From contig DAOVNV010000009.1 in the NCBI GenBank assembly GCA_030630015.1, forward strand, positions 1 through 19,812: a stretch of DNA of 19,812 nt. The letters are read 5' to 3'. The notes under the pieces were generated by a model, which saw only the letters and a list, made by a program, of their open reading frames with translations, was not told where the DNA came from and did not search any database. Positions 13,740-19,812 of the stretch are shown piece by piece (positions within the stretch are counted from its first letter, which is position 1; the number at the start of each line of letters is the position of its first letter). This DNA comes from Desulfuromonadales bacterium. Its GTDB lineage: Bacteria > Desulfobacterota > Desulfuromonadia > Desulfuromonadales > BM103. Position numbers and translations under genes: made by a program.

Positions 13740-13762
13740 CCGGACAGCTCGCCTGCTAATCT
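13733..13762 (+). promoter_or_regulatory. Likely promoter of the thi operon
   Basis: TTGACT (13733-13738) is followed after 18 bases by TAATCT (13757-13762), putting the transcript start near 13769, just ahead of the TPP aptamer. The -35 box lies inside the right arm of the 10-bp inverted repeat at 13703-13739, so a protein binding that repeat could affect it. Confidence 0.55.
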
Positions 13763-13784
13763 TCAGGCACAATCATTGTACAAA

Positions 13785-13872
13785 GCCCTGGGGGAGTATG
13801 ATTACTGAGAGTTCCGCATTCGGCGGAGCGACCCCTTGAACCTGATCCGGATTATACCGGCGTAGGGAAGTG
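13785..13872 (+). ncRNA. TPP riboswitch (THI box)
   Basis: All the conserved aptamer blocks are present in order: GGGG near 13790, CTGAGA (13805-13810), a P3 hairpin TCCGC/GCGGA, GACCCCTTGAACCTGATC (13830-13847), a CCGG/CCGG helix, and GCGTAGGGAAG (13860-13870). P1 closes GCC against GGC with one mismatch. TPP binding normally switches off downstream genes, which fits its place ahead of thiamine synthesis genes. The likely expression platform is at 13882-13931. Confidence 0.96.
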
Positions 13873-13903
13873 GCCATTCAACCGGATTTCAATATCCGGA
13901 AGG

Positions 13904-13931
13904 GAGCCGCGTCCAGCGGCTCTTTACGTTT
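13904..13931 (+). terminator. Hairpin of the riboswitch expression platform
   Basis: GAGCCGC/GCGGCTC (13904-13910 with 13916-13922) around GTCCA, followed by TTTACGTTT and then the ATG at 13932. It could be the TPP-dependent terminator. A preceding CCGGAT/ATCCGG hairpin (13882-13887 with 13894-13899) may compete, since ATCCGG can also pair with CCGGAT at 13847-13852 inside the aptamer. The T tract is short, so control of translation instead is possible. Confidence 0.6.
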
Positions 13932-14771
13932 ATGTGGATCAAAATCAATGAACGGGAGTATGAACTGGCGACAGGTTCGACCCTGGATCAATTGCGCCAA
14001 AAGGTCAAACCGGAAGCCGATCTGCTGATTGTCAATGGCTTTCCGGCAAGCCCCGACGCGGCCCTGCAGGAAGGTGACAGAGTCGTGCTGATCCAGCGTG
14101 GAGAAATCCCGGTTGAAGACGAGCTTGACGCACTGCTGACAGCACGTCATACCCCAGGAGTACATGAAAAAGTCAGGAGCGCCTGCGTGGGAATCGCAGG
14201 AGTCGGCGGCCTTGGTTCAGCAGTTGCTGTGGCTTTGACTCGAATCGGTATCGGCCAACTGATTATCGCCGACTTTGACATCGTGGAGCCATCCAACCTG
14301 AACCGGCAACAGTTTTTTCTCGACCAGATTGGACTGCCGAAAGTTTATGCTCTGCGTGACACCCTGGCTCGGATCAATCCGCATGTCCACGTGACCGCAT
14401 GTCACCTGAAGTTGACACCCGGTAATCTGGCCGAGCTCTTCACACCGGTGCAGGTTCTGGTTGAGGCGTTTGACAAGGCGGACCAGAAGGTGATGTTGAT
14501 CGAGGAGTTTGCTAGCCGCTTCCCCGAGAAACCGATCGTTGCCGGCTCCGGAATGGCAGGCTACGGACCATCGAATACGATTGGAACAGAACGCTGCGGC
14601 AGCCAACTTTTCGTCTGCGGAGACGGCACGACTGCAGCGGAACCAGGGACTGGCCTGATGGCCCCCAGGGTCGGGATTGCCGCTCACCATCAGGCCAATG
14701 CCGTGTTGCGCCTCCTGCTGGGACTGGAGCCATCAAATGGAGCCATTGAAACAGCATGCAAATTATCTTGA
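13932..14771 (+). CDS. thiF: ThiS-like/ThiF fusion: sulfur-carrier adenylyltransferase
   Basis: Activates the C-terminus of the sulfur carrier ThiS by adenylation during thiazole synthesis. Residues 1-60 are a ThiS-like ubiquitin-fold domain (starts MWIKINEREYELATG) that ends RGEIP rather than the Gly-Gly tail, so it is unlikely to carry sulfur itself. Residues about 80-279 are an E1-like Rossmann domain: GVGGLGS (90-96), D114 and D116 at the strand end, SNLNRQQ (121-127), and K137. No CxxC zinc pairs are seen, as in the family-2 ThiF of many anaerobes. There is no SD just before the ATG; AAGG at 13900-13903 lies ahead of the hairpin. The start is fixed by the first ThiS-like strand. The 3' end overlaps thiS by 16 bases. 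Confidence 0.9.
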   Translation: MWIKINEREYELATGSTLDQLRQKVKPEADLLIVNGFPASPDAALQEGDRVVLIQRGEIPVEDELDALLTARHTPGVHEKVRSACVGIAGVGGLGSAVAVALTRIGIGQLIIADFDIVEPSNLNRQQFFLDQIGLPKVYALRDTLARINPHVHVTACHLKLTPGNLAELFTPVQVLVEAFDKADQKVMLIEEFASRFPEKPIVAGSGMAGYGPSNTIGTERCGSQLFVCGDGTTAAEPGTGLMAPRVGIAAHHQANAVLRLLLGLEPSNGAIETACKLS

Positions 14772-14956
14772 ACGGAAAACCGAAAGAGGTTGCTGCCGGG
14801 CTGACAATCAGTGAACTGCTGAAACAGCTGCGCCTGGATATTAAGCAGGTCGTGGTGGAGCGCAATGCATCCATTGTGGCCAAACAAGGCTACGAGCGTG
14901 AATGCCTCAACGATGGAGACAATCTGGAGATTGTCCATTTTGTCGGAGGCGGTTAA
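14756..14956 (+). CDS. thiS: Sulfur carrier protein ThiS
   Basis: A 66-residue ubiquitin-fold protein that carries sulfur as a C-terminal thiocarboxylate to ThiG. It starts MQIILNGKPKEV, has the TISELLKQL helix, and ends EIVHFVGGG, giving the required Gly-Gly terminus. It overlaps the 3' end of thiF by 16 bases; GGAG about 13 bases upstream is a loose SD, so coupling to thiF translation is likely. This separate ThiS is the real carrier, in contrast to the ThiS-like domain fused to ThiF. Confidence 0.95.
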   Translation: MQIILNGKPKEVAAGLTISELLKQLRLDIKQVVVERNASIVAKQGYERECLNDGDNLEIVHFVGGG

Positions 14957-15010
14957 GATCGGAAGCACGTGGCGTGAAAAAACGATAAAAACATTATACG
15001 AGGAACAATA

Positions 15011-15784
15011 ATGGATAAATTGGTTATTGCCGGCCGGGAGTTTACCTCTCGATTGATGGTTGGTACCGGTAAGTTTTCCTCCAATGCGGCGATGGTTGCG
15101 GCAATGGAAGGGTCCGGTTCGGAAATTGTGACTGTAGCGCTGCGGCGCGTCGACATCGATAATCCGCAGGATAGCATGCTCAGCCACATTGACCGCAGTC
15201 GCTATTTGCTGCTGCCCAACACCAGCGGTGCCCGCGATGCGGAAGAAGCTATCCGTCTGGCCCGTCTGGCCCGTGCAGCCGGCTGTGATCCCTGGATCAA
15301 GCTGGAGGTTACCCCCGATCCCTACTACCTGCTGCCCGATCCGATCGAAACCCTCAAGGCGGCAGAGGTCCTGGTCAAAGATGGTTTTACCGTCCTGCCA
15401 TATATCAATGCCGATCCGGTTCTGGCTAAACATCTGCAGGAAGCCGGCACTGCGACGGTCATGCCGCTAGGCGCACCAATCGGCACCAACAAGGGACTGC
15501 GCACCCGTGATTCCATCGCCATCATCATTGAGCAGGCGATCGTACCGGTGGTAGTCGATGCCGGGCTCGGTGCGCCGTCACATGCTGCCGAAGCAATGGA
15601 AATGGGTGCCGATGCGGTGCTTGTAAACACGGCCCTGGCAGTGGCTGACGACCCTGGGAAAATGGGAGCCGCTTTCAAAAAAGGTGTTGAGGCCGGCCGT
15701 GAAGCCTACCTGGCAGGCCTCGGGGCGCAAAGTGGCCGTGCCGAGGCGAGCAGCCCGTTAACCGGTTTTTTGCACGACGAGTAA
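15011..15784 (+). CDS. thiG: Thiazole synthase ThiG
   Basis: Forms the thiazole phosphate from deoxyxylulose 5-phosphate, iminoglycine (from ThiH) and ThiS thiocarboxylate. The 257-residue TIM-barrel protein has the conserved SRLMVGTGKF start, TVALRRVDI, LLPNTSGA, WIKLEV with the Schiff-base Lys97, PYINADPVLAK, MPLGAPIGTNKG and VVVDAGLGAPSHAAEAMEMGAD split over the phosphate-binding loops. Length is normal. GAGG seven bases upstream supports the ATG at 15011. The 54-base gap to thiS and same strand place it in the thi operon. Confidence 0.97.
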   Translation: MDKLVIAGREFTSRLMVGTGKFSSNAAMVAAMEGSGSEIVTVALRRVDIDNPQDSMLSHIDRSRYLLLPNTSGARDAEEAIRLARLARAAGCDPWIKLEVTPDPYYLLPDPIETLKAAEVLVKDGFTVLPYINADPVLAKHLQEAGTATVMPLGAPIGTNKGLRTRDSIAIIIEQAIVPVVVDAGLGAPSHAAEAMEMGADAVLVNTALAVADDPGKMGAAFKKGVEAGREAYLAGLGAQSGRAEASSPLTGFLHDE

Positions 15785-15799
15785 GATTCCCCAGATTTT

Positions 15800-15829
15800 A
15801 ACGCCGTGGCGTAGAGCCGCAGAGAAAAG
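15800..15829. repeat. CGCAGAG-type intergenic repeat, copy 1
   Basis: The thiG-thiH gap holds AACGCCGTGGCGTAGAGCCG followed by CAGAGAAAAG, related to the stretch at 16970-16992 in the thiH-thiE gap (shared GCCG/CGC-(A/T)GAG pattern). Similar purine-rich CGCAGAGGCGCAGAG strings are scattered through many bacterial genomes. It ends eight bases before the thiH start and so forms that gene's ribosome-binding region, which has no strong SD. Confidence 0.45.
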
Positions 15830-15837
15830 ATTTAAAG

Positions 15838-16962
15838 ATGAGTTTTCTTGAAATTATCAACCGATATGATCCGCAACAAGTCCTGGAAGAAATCGAAACC
15901 AGGACCGCGGCTGACGTCGAGCGCGCCTTGACCAGTGAGAGGTTGGGTCCCAGGGATCTCCAGGCATTGCTGTCTCCGGCGGCCGAACCGTTTCTGGAAC
16001 GGATGGCGCAAAAAGCGCATTATATTACCCAGCGCAGATTCGGGCAGACGATCCTGCTCTATGCCCCACTCTATCTTTCCAACGAATGCACCAACGGCTG
16101 CCTTTACTGTGGCTTCAACGCCACCAACAAGGTCCCACGCAAGACCCTGACCATGGATGAGGTGGAGCGCGATGCCCGGGCTCTGCTCCGGCAGGGGTTT
16201 CGGCATGTGCTGCTGGTGACCGGCGAAGCTCCCGACAAGGTCGGCAATGACTATCTCGCGGCTGTTGCCGAACACATCAAGCCGCTGTTCAGCTCAATCT
16301 CCATCGAGGTCTATCCGATGGAGATTGACGGGTATCAGCAAATGGTCGCTGCGGGCGTCGATGGGCTGACCGTATATCAGGAAAGCTACGATCGGGAACT
16401 CTATGCCGAACTGCACCCGTTCGGCAGAAAACGCAATTATGACTTCCGCCTGCTGACCCCAGAGAGGGGTGGTGAAGCGGGTCTGAGACGTATTGGTATC
16501 GGTTTTTTACAAGGCTTGGGTAATTTCCGTACGGAAGCTTTTTTCACCGGCCTGCACGCCCTCTATCTGGCCAAGCACTTCTGGCGCAGCCAGATCAGCA
16601 TCTCCTTCCCACGCATGCGCCCGGCTGAAGGCAGCTACCCGCCTCCTAATCCGGTTTCGGACAAACAGCTTGCTCAATTGATTTGCGCCATGCGTCTGCT
16701 GATTCACGATGCGGGACTGGTGCTCTCAACGCGCGAAAGCGCAAAATTGCGCGATAATCTCCTGCCGCTCGGCATCACCCAGATCAGCGCGGGCTCCTGC
16801 ACCGCCCCGGGAGGTTATTCCGAAGTGGAGAAAAGTACCGAGCAGTTCGCCATCGATGATGACCGCCCCCCTGCCGAAGTTGAGCAAATGCTGCGCTGCA
16901 AGGGATATGATCCGGTCTGGAAGGATTGGGACGAAGCCTTCCTCAAGAAAGAGGTCGGGTAG
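15838..16962 (+). CDS. thiH: 2-iminoacetate synthase ThiH
   Basis: Radical SAM enzyme that cleaves tyrosine to give 2-iminoacetate (and p-cresol) for ThiG; this is the oxygen-independent route, fitting an anaerobe. The 374-residue protein has the cluster motif C84-x3-C88-x2-C91 (NECTNGCLYCGF), LLVTGEAP, the YQESYDRELY segment, and the C-terminal STRESAKLRDNLLPLGITQISAGS, all ThiH hallmarks that separate it from HydG, which has extra C-terminal cysteines. It starts 53 bases after thiG; the SD is weak because a repeat occupies the gap. Confidence 0.96.
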   Translation: MSFLEIINRYDPQQVLEEIETRTAADVERALTSERLGPRDLQALLSPAAEPFLERMAQKAHYITQRRFGQTILLYAPLYLSNECTNGCLYCGFNATNKVPRKTLTMDEVERDARALLRQGFRHVLLVTGEAPDKVGNDYLAAVAEHIKPLFSSISIEVYPMEIDGYQQMVAAGVDGLTVYQESYDRELYAELHPFGRKRNYDFRLLTPERGGEAGLRRIGIGFLQGLGNFRTEAFFTGLHALYLAKHFWRSQISISFPRMRPAEGSYPPPNPVSDKQLAQLICAMRLLIHDAGLVLSTRESAKLRDNLLPLGITQISAGSCTAPGGYSEVEKSTEQFAIDDDRPPAEVEQMLRCKGYDPVWKDWDEAFLKKEVG

Positions 16963-16969
16963 AAACTTT

Positions 16970-16992
16970 ACCGCGGAGGCGCAGAGGCGCAG
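16970..16992. repeat. CGCAGAG-type intergenic repeat, copy 2
   Basis: ACCGCGGAGGCGCAGAGGCG with the following CAG contains the tandem GGCGCAGAGGCGCAG and resembles the repeat at 15800-15829. It fills the 37-base gap between thiH and thiE and ends seven bases before the thiE ATG. Its GAGG, about 14 bases from the start, is the only candidate SD. Confidence 0.5.
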
Positions 16993-16999
16993 TGAGTGA

Positions 17000-17623
17000 A
17001 TGGGCAACCTCATCGATTTCCCGATTTACCTGATTACTGACCGCAAGCAGATTGCAGACGGGTATACCTTGTTATCCGCCACTGAAGCCGCCCTGCGAGG
17101 TGGAGTCAGAGCAGTGCAATTGCGGGAGAAGGATCTCACCGCTGCCGAATTGCTTCCCCTGGCCCGCAAGATGCGCTCCCTGACCAACGACTACAATGCC
17201 CTGCTGCTGATCAACGACCGGGTCGACATTGTGCTGAGCGTCGGTGCCGACGGAGTTCATTTGGGCGGGCACTCTCTGCCGGTGGATGTCTCCCGTAACC
17301 TTCTCGGCCCAGAACGCCTGATCGGTGTGTCGACTCACAGTCGAGACGAAATTCGCTCCGCCGCACAACTTGGCGCCGACTTCGTTACCTTTGGCCCGGT
17401 CTACTCCACTCCATCCAAGGCCGCTTACGGTGCTCCCCAGGGGCTTGAAGCCCTGCAAGCGGCGTGTCGGGCCTCGTCACTTCCCATCTTCGCTCTGGGT
17501 GGCATCAAACCTGGCAACCAGGCCGAGGTTCTGGCCACCGGAGCCTCCGGAATTGCACTGATTTCAGCTATTTTTACCAATTCAGACCCTGAATCAGCTA
17601 CCCGCAAATTCTGCTTGTCGTAA
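17000..17623 (+). CDS. thiE: Thiamine-phosphate synthase ThiE
   Basis: Joins HMP pyrophosphate to the thiazole phosphate to give thiamine monophosphate, the last joining step of the pathway. The 207-residue TIM barrel has QLREKD (40-45), LLINDRVDI (70-78, diphosphate/Mg binding), GADGVHLGG (82-90), GVSTHS, FGPVYSTPSKAAYG and IFALGGI. It is the last clear gene of the thi operon, 37 bases after thiH. The pyrimidine genes thiC and thiD are not in the window. The SD is poor; the start is set by the first strand (FPIYLITDR). Confidence 0.95.
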   Translation: MGNLIDFPIYLITDRKQIADGYTLLSATEAALRGGVRAVQLREKDLTAAELLPLARKMRSLTNDYNALLLINDRVDIVLSVGADGVHLGGHSLPVDVSRNLLGPERLIGVSTHSRDEIRSAAQLGADFVTFGPVYSTPSKAAYGAPQGLEALQAACRASSLPIFALGGIKPGNQAEVLATGASGIALISAIFTNSDPESATRKFCLS

Positions 17624-17681
17624 AACTATTCTTCGTTAAAATAGATTGAAGACATAAAACATATTTGTTTGCGAAGGAAAA

Positions 17682-17704
17682 CAAAACGCTCAGTTTTGAT
17701 TTTT
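17682..17704 (+). terminator. Possible weak terminator after thiE
   Basis: CAAAAC/GTTTTG (17682-17687 with 17693-17698) around GCTCA, followed by ATTTTTC. The stem is short and AT-rich, so termination would be weak. It lies 59 bases after thiE and just before the palindromic repeat at 17705-17740. Confidence 0.35.
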
Positions 17705-17740
17705 CTCGCCTGTCCGCCATAGCCTCCGGCGACGGCGGAC
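17705..17740. repeat. GC-rich palindromic repeat, copy 2
   Basis: CTCGCCTGTCCGCCATAGCC followed by TCCGGCGACGGCGGAC. Perfect 7-bp arms GTCCGCC (17712-17718) and GGCGGAC (17734-17740) form a hairpin. It matches 10908-10942 at about 31 of 35 positions and lies 22 bases before the SLC13 start. Confidence 0.75.
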
Positions 17741-17762
17741 CACTTTTACTTATGAGTCCAGC

Positions 17763-19532
17763 ATGGAAATCGCCCTCACCCTGACCATCCTGCTGATCGC
17801 CATTGTTCTGTTCGCCACCGAATGGATCCGCATGGATATAGTCAGCCTGATGATCCTGCTGGCCCTCGCGCTGACCGGACTGGTCAGCATCGAGGAAGCC
17901 TTTGCCGGCTTCAGCAATCCTGCCGTGATTACGGTGGGGGCCATATTCGTGTTGAGCGCCGGGATTTCCAGTACCGGCGCGGTCAGCAAACTCGGTGAAC
18001 ACCTGATCGAATGGACCGGGCACAGTCCGGTCCTGCTGACCGCTTCGATCATGGCAACCGTCGCCCTGTTTTCAGCGTTCATCAACAACATCGGCGCAAC
18101 GGCTGTGCTCATGCCGATTGTGGTCATGGTGGCCCAGAAACTGAAGATCCCGCCAAGCAAGCTTTTGATCCCGCTGGCCTTCGGGTCTCTGCTCGGTGGA
18201 GTCTGCACCCTGATCGGCACACCGCCCAACATCCTCATGAATATCCTGATGCAGGAATATGCCGGGCAACAATTTTCCATGTTCGACTTCACCCCGGTCG
18301 GCATCGTTCTGTTGCTGTTCGGCATCGCCTACATGTCCCTGATTGGCCGCCATCTCCTGCCGAACCGCAAATCCGGAACCCTGACCGAAGCCTACCAGGT
18401 CAAGGAGTATGTGACCGAAGTCGAAATTCTCGAAGGAGCACCGATTCATGGTAAAACCATCGCCCAAAGTGCCCTGGAACGGGAACTGAACCTCAAGGTC
18501 AGAGCAATCATGCGCGATCGACACAAGATCCCCCGGCCGCGCCGCAACAGGAAGCTGTATTCCGGAGATATTCTTTTTATCGAAGGGGACACGACCGACG
18601 TTTTGAAAATCAAGGAGCGGAAAGGGCTTGCGGTCGTTCAGGAAAGGGACAACCCGATCCCGACCGCCGACGGTCGGGATATCGTGGTAGTCGAGGCCTC
18701 TCTGACGCCAACCAGTGAGATGGTGGGCAAGACCCTGCGCCAGGTTCGCTTTGCCCATACTTACGGACTCACCGTCCTGGCTCTCTGGCGCAGCGGTGCG
18801 CCCGTGGTTCGCAAAGTCGATCATGTCGTCCTGCGCTTTGGAGACGTGCTGCTGCTGCAGGGCAGTGAAGAGAAGGTTCATCACCTGGGGCAGGAGCACG
18901 GGTTCCTGCTGTTGGGAGGAGTTGAGCCAACCCCCTACCGACCGCGCCGTGCGCCCATCGCCCTGGCCACACTGTTCGGGGTGATCCTGTTAAGTACCAC
19001 GGGCACCCTGCCAATCATGGTTTCAGCAACCCTCGGCGCCCTGATCATGATCCTGAGCCGCTGCCTGACCCCCAAGGAAGCCTACACCAGTGTCGACTGG
19101 CCGATTATCGTGCTGATTGCCGGCACTCTGCCGCTTGGACATGCCATGGAAAACAGTGGCGCGGCCCGCCTGCTTGCCGACCTGATTATCGGAGGGGTTG
19201 GGCCCTACGGGCCTTGGATTGTGTTGGGAGCCGTGTTTCTGCTCACATCCATTCTAACCGAAATGATGAGCCACGCTGCAGCAGCTGTCCTCATTGCCCC
19301 CATCGCCTACAACACAGCTCTCGATCTTGGCGTTGCACCGGAGCCTTTTTTCATGGCCGTGGCCGTGGCCGCATCCAGTTGCTTCATGACCCCAGTCAGC
19401 CACCAGAGCAACGCCCTGGTCATGGGCCCAGGCGGCTACAAGTTCTTCGACTACACCAAAGTCGGCATCCTGCTCAACCTGTCAATCTGGCTGTTGGCGA
19501 CCCTGCTGATACCGCTGGTGTTTCCCTTCTGA
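17763..19532 (+). CDS. SLC13/DASS-type anion transporter with two internal RCK_C domains
   Basis: Inner-membrane, probably cation-coupled carrier; substrate (sulfate, dicarboxylate or another anion) is not visible. The 589-residue protein has two membrane halves (about 1-200 and 393-589) each with a re-entrant signature: AFINNIGATAVLMPI plus GTPPN (152-156) in the first, TEMMSHAAAAVLIAPIA plus PVSHQSNALVMGPGGY in the second. Between them lie two RCK_C (TrkA-C) regulatory domains, about 215-290 and 305-385, cytoplasmic and typical of this subfamily. The start codon has no SD and a palindromic repeat ends 22 bases upstream. It follows thiE by 139 bases; a role in thiamine metabolism is not supported by sequence. 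Confidence 0.9.
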   Translation: MEIALTLTILLIAIVLFATEWIRMDIVSLMILLALALTGLVSIEEAFAGFSNPAVITVGAIFVLSAGISSTGAVSKLGEHLIEWTGHSPVLLTASIMATVALFSAFINNIGATAVLMPIVVMVAQKLKIPPSKLLIPLAFGSLLGGVCTLIGTPPNILMNILMQEYAGQQFSMFDFTPVGIVLLLFGIAYMSLIGRHLLPNRKSGTLTEAYQVKEYVTEVEILEGAPIHGKTIAQSALERELNLKVRAIMRDRHKIPRPRRNRKLYSGDILFIEGDTTDVLKIKERKGLAVVQERDNPIPTADGRDIVVVEASLTPTSEMVGKTLRQVRFAHTYGLTVLALWRSGAPVVRKVDHVVLRFGDVLLLQGSEEKVHHLGQEHGFLLLGGVEPTPYRPRRAPIALATLFGVILLSTTGTLPIMVSATLGALIMILSRCLTPKEAYTSVDWPIIVLIAGTLPLGHAMENSGAARLLADLIIGGVGPYGPWIVLGAVFLLTSILTEMMSHAAAAVLIAPIAYNTALDLGVAPEPFFMAVAVAASSCFMTPVSHQSNALVMGPGGYKFFDYTKVGILLNLSIWLLATLLIPLVFPF

Positions 19533-19560
19533 GTTCTGAGTGCTGAGCGATGAGAGGAGA

Positions 19561-19587
19561 CCCACCTTCGCCAAGGCTACGGCGTGG
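19561..19587. repeat. GC-rich palindromic repeat, copy 3 (inverted)
   Basis: Read on the minus strand this is CCACGCCGTAGCCTTGGCGA followed by AGGTGGG, a diverged inverted relative of the repeats at 10908 and 17705 (same CCGCC-xTAGCC-TTxGGCG-AxGGxGG plan). It lies in the 166-base gap after the SLC13 gene. The same gap opens with a short GAG-TGCTGAG-CGATGAG tract and shows no clear terminator. Confidence 0.5.
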
Positions 19588-19698
19588 CAAGCTGTCCTGG
19601 CTTTTCACGGAACTATCCATGGCTCAACAAGGGCTGAGCAAGCTGGTTCACTTTAACGTTTTTCGCGCTCCGCGCTACTCGCCCCCCCGCCACTGCTT

Positions 19699-19812
19699 TC
19701 ACAGCAGATCTTCTTCGTAATCTGGCACTTGGCCAGCCCGCTCCGGATGCCGTTCGGCTTGCGCCAGCGCCGTTTCAGCCTGGGCAATCCTTTTCTCCCG
19801 ATCCTTCGGATA
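19699..19812 (-). CDS. C-terminal end of an unrecognised protein (start outside window)
   Basis: The last 37 codons of a minus-strand gene whose frame is open to the window edge. The visible tail is charged and helical (KDREKRIAQAETALAQAERH) and then ends in an acidic tail (DYEEDLL). This is too little to assign a family. The coding call rests on composition and the clean run to a TGA. It converges with the SLC13 gene. Confidence 0.5.
   Translation of the reverse strand, partial: YPKDREKRIAQAETALAQAERHPERAGQVPDYEEDLL

Noticed and set aside
13538..13759. A 73-codon plus-strand open frame ahead of the thi riboswitch.
   Set aside because: It crosses two inverted repeats and the predicted -35 box, has no SD, and its composition is not protein-like.
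14690..15433. A 247-codon minus-strand open frame over thiS and thiG.
   Set aside because: It is the complement of thiF, thiS and thiG, which carry intact motifs.
1..19812. CRISPR array, toxin-antitoxin pair, defence island or prophage.
   Set aside because: No regularly spaced direct repeats, nuclease, integrase or phage structural genes were seen; genes are mostly housekeeping or conserved unknown families.

Overview
The window looks like chromosomal DNA of an anaerobic, mid-GC Desulfuromonadota bacterium (Desulfuromonas/Geobacter/Pelobacter type). This is inferred from gene content: a Rieske/cytochrome b pair preceded by a DUF1573 protein, a short single-domain phosphotransacetylase with acetate kinase, a tiny 2x[4Fe-4S] ferredoxin, DUF3467, DUF3047 and DUF4405 proteins, and a thiSF-thiS-thiG-thiH-thiE thiamine operon behind a TPP riboswitch. 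No rRNA, tRNA, CRISPR array, phage gene, transposase or recognisable defence island is visible.

Layout. Positions 1-1803 (minus strand) carry DUF1573 protein, Rieske protein and the start of cytochrome b, probably a quinol:cytochrome c oxidoreductase operon. A 20-bp perfect inverted repeat lies at 1847-1935. Positions 1995-4394 (plus) carry hpt and a zinc-ribbon/acidic-repeat/DUF3426 membrane protein, ended by a strong bidirectional terminator shared with a converging ferredoxin gene (4452-4622, minus). Positions 4918-9527 hold acetate metabolism: ackA (plus) and pta (minus) face each other across a large coiled-coil gene (6260-8419, minus), with good terminators on both sides of that gene. 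Positions 9636-11887 contain a TonB-family protein (plus) and a DUF4405 membrane cytochrome-like protein (minus), with two related MITE-like inverted-repeat elements nearby. Positions 11963-13478 (minus) hold DUF3047, DUF3467 and a small unknown protein. Positions 13733-17623 (plus) are the thiamine thiazole/ThiE operon. Positions 17763-19532 (plus) encode an SLC13-type transporter with two RCK_C domains. The last 114 bases are the C-terminal end of an unrecognised minus-strand gene.

How the genes work together. Pta and AckA interconvert acetyl-CoA and acetate. The Rieske/cytochrome b pair would link the quinone pool to periplasmic cytochromes. ThiF, ThiS, ThiG and ThiH make the thiazole phosphate and ThiE joins it to the pyrimidine; thiC and thiD are not in the window.

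The least explained parts are the 719-residue coiled-coil protein, built on about six degenerate ~65-residue repeats between two unrecognised end domains; the DUF4405 protein with a duplicated helical tail; the hairpin between the TPP aptamer and the first thi start codon; and four short intergenic repeat families, several touching gene starts or ends. No complete new multi-gene system is evident.
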